Part shown: piece after piece, positions 12,666 through 18,001 of the stretch
How positions within the stretch are numbered: the first letter of the stretch is position 1
How the letters are laid out: every line of letters begins with the position of its first letter
Source: a virus
DNA length: 34,192 nucleotides
IMG/VR virus record: IMGVR_UViG_3300026459_000031
Coordinates: 1-34,192 of that record
Direction: 5' to 3' (one strand)
Program-made: the position numbers and the translations under genes
The notes under the pieces: generated by a model
The model's database searches: none
What the model saw: the letters and a program-made list of their open reading frames with translations, nothing else
Told to the model about the DNA's origin: nothing

Positions 12666-12968
12666 TTATTCCATGCTAGCAAGCTCGTCCTCTTGCATGC
12701 CCTGCTCTGTAAACGTCACAGCGTAGCCCAGTGCCTCGCTAATAGCGTCCTCAAAGCCCGTGTCTGTGTAAATGTCCCATGTCGTGTCGTGTGTAACATA
12801 AATGCTCTTATAGTCATCTTCTTCTGTTACACTAATCGCAGTCACACGCACTTGTCTGCCTGCTTCACAGCCCCACAAGCCGTCACCAGCTGTAGTAACT
12901 ATAAAGTCGCAGTCGTATTCACGTGTTAACATGCCGTCTTCGTTGTGCTCTGCTGTCAATGTTAGCAT
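12666..12968 (-). CDS. Acidic hypothetical protein
   Basis: 100 aa starting MLTLTAEHNEDGMLTREYDC. Beta-rich (VRVTAISVTEEDDYKSIYV) with an acidic C-terminus. No known motif. The frame extends a few codons upstream through the leader (ATG TTT AAC AAG GAG CG), but the ATG at 12966-12968 follows AAGGAGCGACAT and is preferred. Own promoter at 12996-13024. Confidence 0.65.
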   Translation of the reverse strand: MLTLTAEHNEDGMLTREYDCDFIVTTAGDGLWGCEAGRQVRVTAISVTEEDDYKSIYVTHDTTWDIYTDTGFEDAISEALGYAVTFTEQGMQEDELASME

Positions 12969-12995
12969 ATGTCGCTCCTTGTTAAACATGTCTGT

Positions 12996-13024
12996 ATTAT
13001 ACTGTCGCTAGCCCAATCTGTCAA
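12996..13024 (-). promoter_or_regulatory. Sigma70-type promoter for the 12666-12968 gene
   Basis: -35 TTGACA at 13019-13024, 17-bp spacer, -10 TATAAT at 12996-13001. Leader CAGACATGTTTAACAAGGAG. Confidence 0.9.
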
Positions 13025-13029
13025 CTGCT

Positions 13030-13284
13030 TTATGCTGTGCTGTACTTAGGAAATTCAAATCCGCCATGCGCCCCGTACCACTTGCCGTTGCTGCGCATGT
13101 AGTAGCCCTGCGCATACCACCTCGCACACTGTCCGCTAATGCTGCGGTGGTGGCTGGCATGCTGCCCCGCCTTGCTCATCAGTTTCGCTTCTGCCAGTGT
13201 CAGCACGTCATGTGCCGCCGCGTCCGCTCTCGCCGCAGCGTTGCGCAGCTCTGTGGCTTTAATTAATTGCTGTGCTCTGTCCAT
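13030..13284 (-). CDS. Hypothetical Ala/His-rich small protein
   Basis: 84 aa starting MDRAQQLIKATELRNAAARA. Helical Ala-rich first half, then a Gly/Tyr/Arg-rich second half (GQCARWYAQGYYMRSNGKWY). The ATG at 13282-13284 behind AAGGAGCGGACG is preferred; the frame is open further up through the leader. Own promoter at 13312-13339. Family not recognised. Confidence 0.65.
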   Translation of the reverse strand: MDRAQQLIKATELRNAAARADAAAHDVLTLAEAKLMSKAGQHASHHRSISGQCARWYAQGYYMRSNGKWYGAHGGFEFPKYSTA

Positions 13285-13311
13285 CGTCCGCTCCTTGTTA
13301 AACATGCGGCT

Positions 13312-13339
13312 ATTATACAGCCTCTGCGGGCAGTGTCAA
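13312..13339 (-). promoter_or_regulatory. Sigma70-type promoter for the 13030-13284 gene
   Basis: -35 TTGACA at 13334-13339, spacer 16 bp (one of two exceptions to 17), -10 TATAAT at 13312-13317. The stop TGA of the GIY-YIG-like gene is in the -35. Confidence 0.88.
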
Positions 13340-13665
13340 CCAAAATCGCCTCGCACATCTGTGTTTAAATTTGGGCGCACCTCACGGCGTATACGTACTT
13401 CTTCTCTGTGTGCCTCAGCCTTGCCGCGTATCACAGCATGTACTATGATGGTGATGTCTTCTTTGTTCGCGACAGTCCGCAGTGCGCGACACAGGGCCCA
13501 ATCTTTGTTCTCGCTGTGAGCACGATAGAAGTGCTTGGCAGCACGAGCGCGGACGCTTTTGTTAACAGTGCTCTCTGTCTTAGCTGTCACGCCGATGTAG
13601 TTGCCCTGGGGTACACGCAGCTCGTAGATGATGTGGTTTCTGTCTGTTCGTTTAGCTCGTGCCAT
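13336..13665 (-). CDS. GIY-YIG-like nuclease domain protein
   Basis: 109 aa. HIIYELRVPQGNYIGVTAKT supplies the two short strands of the GIY-YIG fold (IIY, YIG). RARAAKHFYRAH follows at the usual place for the catalytic Arg, and AHREEVRIRREVRPNLN resembles the Glu-containing last helix ending in P-LN. Members are small endonucleases, often homing or repair enzymes. Activity is not certain. The start at 13663-13665 follows GAAGGAGCGAACG. Own promoter at 13688-13716. Confidence 0.65.
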   Translation of the reverse strand: MARAKRTDRNHIIYELRVPQGNYIGVTAKTESTVNKSVRARAAKHFYRAHSENKDWALCRALRTVANKEDITIIVHAVIRGKAEAHREEVRIRREVRPNLNTDVRGDFG

Positions 13666-13687
13666 CGTTCGCTCCTTCATTGTCAGT

Positions 13688-13716
13688 ATTGTACAGCCAT
13701 CCGCCCAAACTGTCAA
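13688..13716 (-). promoter_or_regulatory. Sigma70-type promoter for the GIY-YIG-like gene
   Basis: -35 TTGACA at 13711-13716, 17-bp spacer, -10 TACAAT at 13688-13693. Confidence 0.85.
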
Positions 13717-13750
13717 CCAAAAACAGCAGATTTTTTCGATTATTTTTTCT

Positions 13751-13785
13751 GTGGCATTCTGAACACAGTGTGGCATTTCTGCCAC
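13751..13785. repeat. Two GNRA-type hairpins without clear T run
   Basis: GTGGCA, GAAA loop, TGCCAC (minus strand) at 13770-13785 is a perfect 6-bp stem of the same core as the terminators at 1507-1540 and 4263-4296. An adjacent degenerate copy (CTGTG / CACAG) follows at 13751-13767. Neither has a T tract on the minus strand, so these may be decayed or processing hairpins rather than working terminators. Confidence 0.5.
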
Positions 13786-14035
13786 AGCCCGCCGAGCGCC
13801 CCTTAGCTGCCCAGCACAGACCCCTGACCACAGGTATGCGCAGCACGTGAAGCCGTCGGGATCATCATTCAGCTGCTGTTCATGTGCTGCTGCTCGAGTG
13901 ATCTGACCGTGCCCCGCCCAGAGTTCTCACACTGCTGCCCGTGACTGACTCGTGATCGCTGCTCTGCTGACTGTAAATTTACTCGGGTATTTGCTCGGGT
14001 CGTTGCTGCTGCTGTGCTGCTGCTGTGTAGTGAGA
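13786..14035. other. Intergenic region 3' of the tRNA, no gene seen
   Basis: About 250 bases with no convincing reading frame or ribosome site. It holds CTGCTG runs on the plus strand and a direct repeat ACCCGAGCAAAT / ACCCGAGTAAAT on the minus strand at about 13974-14002. A minus-strand frame of 68 codons across the tRNA is an artefact of the tRNA sequence. No second tRNA is visible. Confidence 0.6.
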
Positions 14036-14127
14036 GAACAGTGGTGGGCCCAGTAGGATTCGAACCTACAGTCAACGGATTATGAGTCCGCTGCTTTAAC
14101 CGTTAAGCTATAGGCCCAACACTGTTC
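14036..14127 (-). other. Extended acceptor stem of the pre-tRNA
   Basis: Bases flanking the tRNA (14036-14050 and 14113-14127) are complementary over 15 positions with one mismatch, extending the acceptor stem by eight pairs beyond the CCA end and sequestering CCA in the precursor. It may guide RNase processing of the transcript. Confidence 0.6.
14042..14117 (-). tRNA. tRNA with CAT anticodon (Ile2 or Met)
   Basis: A 76-base cloverleaf with encoded CCA. Acceptor GGGCCTA / TGGGCCC, D stem GCTT / AAGC, anticodon stem GCGGA / TCCGT with loop CTCATAA, five-base variable loop, T arm GTAGG TTCGAAT CCTAC. The CAT anticodon reads AUG, or AUA if C34 becomes lysidine. The GG-CC start, TAGCTTA and AGCAG arrangement resembles bacterial tRNA-Ile2 more than elongator tRNA-Met, but this cannot be settled by eye. 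It begins eight bases after the stop of the 14126-14410 gene and is probably cotranscribed from 14637-14665. Confidence 0.95.
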
Positions 14128-14410
14128 ACTCGAGGCCGCGAATCCTCGCTTCTATCTCTTCCGTGATCGCTTGATCCCTGCGACCCTTCAGGATGAATCT
14201 GTGTAGATCTTCTATGTGTGTCATGAACACTTCCGGCACTGCTGCTGCTGCGCGATCCATATCCCACTGTGAAGGATAGTGCCGCAACACTGCCCGGGCA
14301 CGATCCCTAATGCTGCTGTGTACACGTGGAGTGGCTTTGGGATCACAGAGATCTCGCAACATGCGTTCAGCTGCGATCACAGCACGATAGCGTTCGTCTG
14401 GCAGTGTCAT
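14126..14410 (-). CDS. BPSL0761-like small protein
   Basis: 94 aa starting MTLPDERYRAVIAAERMLRD, followed by LCDPKATPRVHSSIRDRARA and VLRHYPSQWD. This matches the pattern of BPSL0761-type proteins (M-T-PDER-RA, then P-TPRVP--VR-RA--LRHYPS) found in proteobacteria and phages, function unknown. The ribosome site AAGGAATAAT lies in the last codons of the lipoprotein gene upstream, indicating coupling. The tRNA follows within eight bases. Confidence 0.75.
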   Translation of the reverse strand: MTLPDERYRAVIAAERMLRDLCDPKATPRVHSSIRDRARAVLRHYPSQWDMDRAAAAVPEVFMTHIEDLHRFILKGRRDQAITEEIEARIRGLE

Positions 14411-14411
14411 A

Positions 14412-14627
14412 TTATTCCTTAACCTTAGCAGCGGGGCCTATTGGTCTAGTGTCCCTATACATTTCACAGACCTGACCCTGACAGATCCATGGCGGAATAC
14501 GATCTAAAAGTGATTGACCCCGGCGTATATCTGGGTCCCAGGCAGCATCACGATAGTCTCTGTACTGTGTATTAGCACAGCCAGCGAGCGTGATAGCCAG
14601 TAGTGTAAGTGTAGTGATCGCTCTCAT
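14412..14627 (-). CDS. Small lipoprotein
   Basis: 71 aa. Residues 1-17 form a lipoprotein signal peptide (MRAITTLTLLAITLAGC) with lipobox LAGC, so the mature protein would be lipid-anchored at Cys17. The rest is charged with two more Cys (WICQGQVCEMY). It could be a superinfection-exclusion or envelope protein, but no family is recognised. Only nine bases separate the -10 from the ATG and there is no ribosome site, so the mRNA is leaderless or nearly so. Confidence 0.75.
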   Translation of the reverse strand: MRAITTLTLLAITLAGCANTQYRDYRDAAWDPDIRRGQSLLDRIPPWICQGQVCEMYRDTRPIGPAAKVKE

Positions 14628-14636
14628 AGTCTGTAT

Positions 14637-14665
14637 AGTATATGCTCAGATACGCAGTGTGTCAA
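14637..14665 (-). promoter_or_regulatory. Sigma70-type promoter for lipoprotein and tRNA transcript
   Basis: -35 TTGACA at 14660-14665, 17-bp spacer, -10 TATACT at 14637-14642, with almost no leader before the ATG at 14627. Confidence 0.85.
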
Positions 14666-14687
14666 CCAGATCTAGCGCAGCGGGGCC

Positions 14688-14974
14688 AGTGAGAGAACCG
14701 TGGAAAGAGGATCAAGAATGGTCAAAAACGGTGGTGAGAATGGTGTCATATGATTCAAAAACGTGGGAAATGGTGCCGCACAGTCATGGCCAAACGATTC
14801 AAACGATGGTGGTTTTGGAGGTATGCTAAAAATGGTCCCCACCCGTTTTCCACCGTTTTCCACCGTTTTCCACCCTTCTCCCACCGAGTCTTCTCGGCTC
14901 CGCACAGTCACTGCCAGCGTACACACACTATCCTTCGCAGCGGGGCCTGTGCCCTTAGCTCTTTTAAATACTGT
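14688..14974. other. Strand-switch region without a convincing gene
   Basis: Separates the leftward early block from rightward genes. Frames cross it on both strands but none has a ribosome site or coding-like composition. It contains iterated CCGTTTTCCA units on one side and related AAACGGTGG-type words in inverted orientation on the other (about 14723-14820), plus two copies of GCAGCGGGGCC at its borders. It could be an origin or regulatory region. Confidence 0.5.
14843..14872 (+). repeat. Three tandem 10-bp iterons CCGTTTTCCA
   Basis: Three perfect head-to-tail units, with a degenerate continuation (CCCTTCTCCCA). Each unit contains TTTTCCACC, one to two bases from a DnaA-box-like TTATCCACA. 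Confidence 0.8.
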
Positions 14975-15172
14975 ATGCGTATACTATGCTATCGTTCCTG
15001 GAGTTCATATACTGTACGTGATCGTGTGATTAATTTGATCCGCCACCCGGGCTGGTTTGAACCCATACATGAGTTGTGTACAGACTATTTTCTACTGGAA
15101 GACTCTGTAGCTATAGTGTTGCTAGCAGATCCAGAATGCTTTCGATACCCTGCCAAGGACTATATCCTATGA
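14975..15172 (+). CDS. Small hypothetical protein
   Basis: 65 aa from ATG 14975-14977, MRILCYRSWSSYTVRDRVIN at the start and PECFRYPAKDYIL at the end. The frame is open further upstream across the repeat region, which is unlikely to be coding, so the start is uncertain and no ribosome site is seen. A CTTTTAAATA sequence just before could be a late-type promoter box. The ATGA overlap with the next frame supports it. Family unknown. Confidence 0.45.
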   Translation: MRILCYRSWSSYTVRDRVINLIRHPGWFEPIHELCTDYFLLEDSVAIVLLADPECFRYPAKDYIL

Positions 15173-15354
15173 TCAGCCAAGATCTACACAGTCTAGTCTG
15201 TACGCAGGAACATCTAGAACGCATTCAGGCGTACAGAGATAACCACGATGTCCTACGCATAATACACATACTGTGGGATGATCTTTACGATCGTTACATA
15301 GTGCTAGTACGCTGTTCTCCTGCCACATTAACCATGTTGACACTGTTATGCTAG
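15169..15354 (+). CDS. Small hypothetical protein
   Basis: 61 aa, MISQDLHSLVCTQEHLERIQ at the start, predicted helical (YRDNHDVLRIIHILWDDLYD). It overlaps the gene before by four bases (ATGA) and the one after by seven, a typical translationally coupled chain. There is no separate ribosome site. No family recognised; the chain of overlaps is the main evidence that it is real. Confidence 0.5.
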   Translation: MISQDLHSLVCTQEHLERIQAYRDNHDVLRIIHILWDDLYDRYIVLVRCSPATLTMLTLLC

Positions 15355-15539
15355 CCACACTCAAAAGCATGGACACGCGAGATCAGGACTTTTTCTTTGC
15401 TTGGTGCCACAGCCAAAACGTTCCCTGTATGCGTGTCAAGCGTGGAGGGGGCTATCGTGCTGCTGCCATCGTGCCCGTGGACAGTCAGCAGACGGTAATC
15501 TTCATGCTGGTTTGGAGTTCGCGCTGTGAGTTTTCCTGA
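15348..15539 (+). CDS. Small hypothetical protein
   Basis: 63 aa, starting MLATLKSMDTRDQDFFFAWC. The second half (VPCMRVKRGGGYRAAAIVPV) is strand-rich. It begins inside the end of the 15169-15354 gene (TTATGCTAG) and ends before an untranslated stretch of about 95 bases. Third member of the rightward overlapping trio. No family recognised. Confidence 0.5.
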   Translation: MLATLKSMDTRDQDFFFAWCHSQNVPCMRVKRGGGYRAAAIVPVDSQQTVIFMLVWSSRCEFS

Positions 15540-15601
15540 GGGGAATTTTTGCTGCGCATCGCTTCGCTCCAGGGTAAATTATCGCAAAGTCTTTTGGATT
15601 G

Positions 15602-15609
15602 GGTAAATA
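15602..15609 (+). promoter_or_regulatory. T4-late-type promoter box GGTAAATA
   Basis: Lies 27 bases before the ATG at 15637, resembling the TATAAATA box of T4-like late genes. No acceptable -35/-10 pair with normal spacing is present. Confidence 0.5.
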
Positions 15610-15636
15610 CCCTATATAGAGTTATGGAGGACTCAT

Positions 15637-15888
15637 ATGCGTAAACTCACACTACTATTAGCCACTGTCATGTTCGCTGTCGCTTCAGGCGGTGCTTATT
15701 CAGCTGAACCTGTGAAAAAGCCTGCTAGCACTCAAGCACAGAAAAAGTCAGATCCCAAGTGGAAGAACAACAGTTTGGCCAAGAAGCAAGCAGAGTGTAA
15801 GGCCAATCCTGAGTTGGACAAGTGTAAGAAAAAACCTGCTACCAAGCCCGCACCTGCCAAGAAGCAGCCAGCCAAAAAGAAGGCCTAA
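15637..15888 (+). CDS. Secreted Lys/Ala/Pro-rich small protein
   Basis: 83 aa. Residues 1-22 are a Sec signal peptide (MRKLTLLLATVMFAVASGG, then AYSAEP with probable cleavage after SA). The mature part is a very basic, low-complexity chain with two Cys (KQAECKANPELDKCKKK) and a Lys/Pro/Ala tail. It could bind DNA or cell-wall polymers in the periplasm. It starts behind ATGGAGGACTCAT and a late-type box at 15602-15609. Confidence 0.8.
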   Translation: MRKLTLLLATVMFAVASGGAYSAEPVKKPASTQAQKKSDPKWKNNSLAKKQAECKANPELDKCKKKPATKPAPAKKQPAKKKA

Positions 15889-15891
15889 CAG

Positions 15892-16254
15892 ATGCGAGTG
15901 TTTGCTAGTCTGCTCATAGCACTGAGCCTAGGGGGTTGTGCTTCCCTAAAAGAGCTATGGCCCCGAGCACATGATCCTGTGTTGGTGGACCGTTGGGTGG
16001 ACACACAGATAGCCATAGAGCGTGTGGACTGTGCTAGCAAGCCCATACGGGGTTGGGATGTGGCCACAGACAGCTCAGAGCGTTTGGCTAGACTAAGTGA
16101 ATTTAGAGCAGATCCTCAGGCTCGTAACATGAGGGGGCTGGCTGATCTGATCAAGACAGCAGCAGGTCGAGACAGCAAGACATTCTGCGAATTGTCTGTT
16201 AAATTGGCGCAGGATCGTCTGCGAGCAGCACGTTCGGCTTGGGAGGGCCGTTGA
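15892..16254 (+). CDS. Lipoprotein, unknown function
   Basis: 120 aa with an N-terminal lipoprotein signal (MRVFASLLIALSLGGC, lipobox LGGC). The mature part is helical and charged, with two more Cys (VDCASK, KTFCEL). An outer-membrane spanin (Rz1-like) is possible but the protein is long for that and not Pro-rich. It follows the secreted basic protein by three bases, so both are exported products of one operon. Confidence 0.75.
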   Translation: MRVFASLLIALSLGGCASLKELWPRAHDPVLVDRWVDTQIAIERVDCASKPIRGWDVATDSSERLARLSEFRADPQARNMRGLADLIKTAAGRDSKTFCELSVKLAQDRLRAARSAWEGR

Positions 16255-16256
16255 TC

Positions 16257-16496
16257 ATGGATTATCAAGTAGAACTAGAAAATCTCAAATTGGTGTCGCC
16301 ACAGGCCGCCAGTTTGGCACAGCGCATACAGGAAATAGATGGTGCGCTACAGCGAGGAGAAATCACTGTACAGGATAGACAGTTTTTCCTAGAACAGGTC
16401 AGAGATGTGGAAATCGCTCAGCAGCTGGCCGGGGATGAAAACGCAGTACGCATGGCCGTGGCCATAGTGGGAGCAGCTATCACAGTTTTTGGTTAA
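16257..16496 (+). CDS. Small helical protein with hydrophobic C-terminus
   Basis: 79 aa, MDYQVELENLKLVSPQAASL at the start, helical and acidic, ending in a short hydrophobic tail (VRMAVAIVGAAITVFG) that could insert in a membrane. The ATG at 16257-16259 is preferred to an earlier in-frame codon because GGAGGG lies upstream at workable distance. Third in the operon with two exported proteins, so a role in the envelope or lysis is conceivable. Family unknown. Confidence 0.65.
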   Translation: MDYQVELENLKLVSPQAASLAQRIQEIDGALQRGEITVQDRQFFLEQVRDVEIAQQLAGDENAVRMAVAIVGAAITVFG

Positions 16497-16500
16497 ATAT
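16493..16500 (+). promoter_or_regulatory. T4-late-type promoter box TTAAATAT
   Basis: Ends three bases before the ATG at 16504, overlapping the stop of the preceding gene. If active it would give a leaderless mRNA. Confidence 0.35.
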
Positions 16501-16503
16501 CAC

Positions 16504-16746
16504 ATGCGCATATCAGAAGTCATCACCGTCCCAGACATAGAAGAAGAACGTGCCAGCCGTGCTCTGTGTACGTCAGGCAAGCCCGATTCAGCATTGGGCG
16601 CCAGCAACCTAGCCAGCTGTAAGAGCCAGGGCTATCGTTCACGCGATGGCGGCAAGAGCCACAAGATCGGACATGATCGAGTCAAGGTCAGAGGCAAGAA
16701 AATCAAAGGCAAAAAATACGGCGGTCCCTTACCCGACTGGAGCTGA
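16504..16746 (+). CDS. Conserved-looking basic phage protein (GKKYGGPLPDW type)
   Basis: 80 aa, MRISEVITVPDIEEER at the start, then CKSQGYRSRDGGKSHKIGHD and a C-terminal KGKKYGGPLPDWS. I recall this motif chain (CKSQG-R--GKSHKIG, GKKYGGPLPD) from T4-like marine phages, where the role is unknown. The two Cys and His could bind a metal. The ATG at 16504 has no ribosome site. Confidence 0.7.
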   Translation: MRISEVITVPDIEEERASRALCTSGKPDSALGASNLASCKSQGYRSRDGGKSHKIGHDRVKVRGKKIKGKKYGGPLPDWS

Positions 16747-16748
16747 CG

Positions 16749-17291
16749 ATGATCTCAGCAGGTGACATACTGATAGCACCTCCAGGCCTGCCCGACAGTC
16801 GTTTTTCAGAAACTGTGATCTATCTTTGGGAACACAGCCTCAAGGGTTCAGCGGGCGTGGTACTAAACAGGCCCTCTACCAACACCATACAGGAAGTCTG
16901 CTCAGATGTAGTCGAACACATAGGCAGTCACTGCCTCTATTGGGGTGGCCCTGTGCTGCCCAACATAGTGTTCATGCTACACAGCGCAGAGTGGAGCACG
17001 GTCAAGACACAGATCATAGACCCCCAGATCGCTGTGACTTCAGACAGTGAAATGTTCCTGCGTGTCAGCGAGCTACAGCCCATGTATTGGCGAGCATTCT
17101 TTGGACACTCGGGATGGGCCCCAGGACAGCTAGAGGGCGAGCTGAGAGGACAAGAGCCCTGGCGATCCGAACAAAGCTGGCTGGTATGGCATGAACCCCC
17201 TGCGGAGTGGCTGTTCGAGTGCCCAGAAGACGACATGTGGCAAAGCGCCATAGATCACTGCCGCAGCCAAGCAGTGGCCAGTTGGTTCTAA
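16749..17291 (+). CDS. AlgH/YqgE family protein (UPF0301)
   Basis: 180 aa, covering the whole family. GDILIAPPGLPDSRFSETVI and EHSLKGSAGVVLNRPS at the start, YWGGPVLPNIVFMLH in the middle, and GHSGWAPGQLEGEL near the end are the recognisable family blocks. AlgH/YqgE proteins are widespread in proteobacteria; AlgH was named for effects on alginate and the molecular role is unresolved. It starts three bases after the previous stop. It is convergent with, and touches, the leftward gene at 17288. A phage-borne copy is unexpected. Confidence 0.9.
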   Translation: MISAGDILIAPPGLPDSRFSETVIYLWEHSLKGSAGVVLNRPSTNTIQEVCSDVVEHIGSHCLYWGGPVLPNIVFMLHSAEWSTVKTQIIDPQIAVTSDSEMFLRVSELQPMYWRAFFGHSGWAPGQLEGELRGQEPWRSEQSWLVWHEPPAEWLFECPEDDMWQSAIDHCRSQAVASWF

Positions 17292-17551
17292 CGATCGCTG
17301 TTCTTGATCGTGTCCAACAACTGATTGCGGCTGTCCTTGTACTTTTGCCAGCTGTCTCGGAAAGTGTCTACCACTGCCCACTTGATCATCCAGCCCAAAA
17401 AGATCACCATGGCAGCACCACTGCTCCATAGATCATAGGGCGAAGGCCACAGCCAACTGGTAGCACTGAGCGCGAACCCTGCCAAAAAACACCACTTCCA
17501 AAATTCCAAGCCTGAGAATACCCAGCGCAGCCATCCAAAAAACAATTTCAT
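17288..17551 (-). CDS. Small membrane protein in ligase operon
   Basis: 87 aa, MKLFFGWLRWVFSGLEFWKW at the start, with hydrophobic segments at about 5-30 and 45-62 rich in Trp, and a polar helical tail (FRDSWQKYKDSRNQLLDTI). Last gene of the operon that begins with DNA ligase, overlapping the preceding gene by four bases (ATGA). No family recognised. The operon position does not imply a DNA role. Confidence 0.65.
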   Translation of the reverse strand: MKLFFGWLRWVFSGLEFWKWCFLAGFALSATSWLWPSPYDLWSSGAAMVIFLGWMIKWAVVDTFRDSWQKYKDSRNQLLDTIKNSDR

Positions 17552-17775
17552 TTGCTAACCTTTCTATACCATTGGGGGTCTATCATTTCCAGCAGTGGAC
17601 CCAAACGACTGGGCGCCACGCTGGCATATTCGTTACCGTCTACACATTCGATCACGTCATGTCTCAGTGTCAGAGCAGCCACACTATCATAAAAGGCTCT
17701 CAATCGATCGTGCTGTGTCTGTAGGTCTTCTAGACGAGCCTGCGTGTCCGAAGCTACTACCATCCAATCTGTCAT
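17548..17775 (-). CDS. Small hypothetical protein
   Basis: 75 aa starting MTDWMVVASDTQARLEDLQT, with a helical coiled-coil-like first half and DVIECVDGNEYASVAPSRLG after. No signature. Third gene of the ligase operon, one base after the 17777-18001 gene, and overlapping the membrane-protein gene downstream. Confidence 0.6.
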   Translation of the reverse strand: MTDWMVVASDTQARLEDLQTQHDRLRAFYDSVAALTLRHDVIECVDGNEYASVAPSRLGPLLEMIDPQWYRKVSK

Positions 17776-17776
17776 G

Positions 17777-18001
17777 CTATTTTCCTCTCAGGTGATCTAC
17801 GACCATGGCCTTGGCCCTAGAATCTAGATCCTGCCGTTCAGCTTCACGCAGTGCGTCACCAAACAGATTGACTAGATCTATGACTGCTCGTTCACCGTCG
17901 GCAGTCAGCTTGCCTCGATAATAGTCTTGGAAGTAGCGAGGGTCGCGCATGATGCCGCGTAGTCCTCCTACCAAGCCAAGTTCCAGAGCCTTGACCTCCA
18001 T
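17777..18001 (-). CDS. Small hypothetical protein
   Basis: 74 aa starting MEVKALELGLVGGLRGIMRD, all helical (DGERAVIDLVNLFGDALREA). Its ATG overlaps the ligase TGA by one base (TGATGG), so translation is coupled to ligase. It might be a ligase-associated factor, but nothing in the sequence shows that. Family unknown. Confidence 0.65.
   Translation of the reverse strand: MEVKALELGLVGGLRGIMRDPRYFQDYYRGKLTADGERAVIDLVNLFGDALREAERQDLDSRAKAMVVDHLRGK

Noticed and set aside
13666-13785. 40-residue N-terminal extension of the GIY-YIG-like gene
   Set aside because: It runs through the promoter at 13688-13716 and the GNRA hairpins; the ATG at 13663-13665 with AAGGAGCG is the real start.
13882-13944. 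Plus-strand 20-codon Cys-rich frame (MCCCSSD...)
   Set aside because: No ribosome site or promoter, wrong strand for the block, arises from CTGCTG-type repeats.
13869-14075. A 68-codon minus-strand frame across the tRNA (GSNPTGPTT-like peptide)
   Set aside because: That peptide is the familiar translation of a tRNA 3' half; there is no ribosome site and the region is the tRNA trailer.
14672-14926. An 84-codon minus-strand frame in the strand-switch region
   Set aside because: Its sequence is the translation of the tandem CCGTTTTCCA units and flanks; no promoter or ribosome site, low complexity.
15543-15601. Terminator after the three rightward small genes
   Set aside because: GAGGGGAATTTTT has a T run but no stable stem before it.
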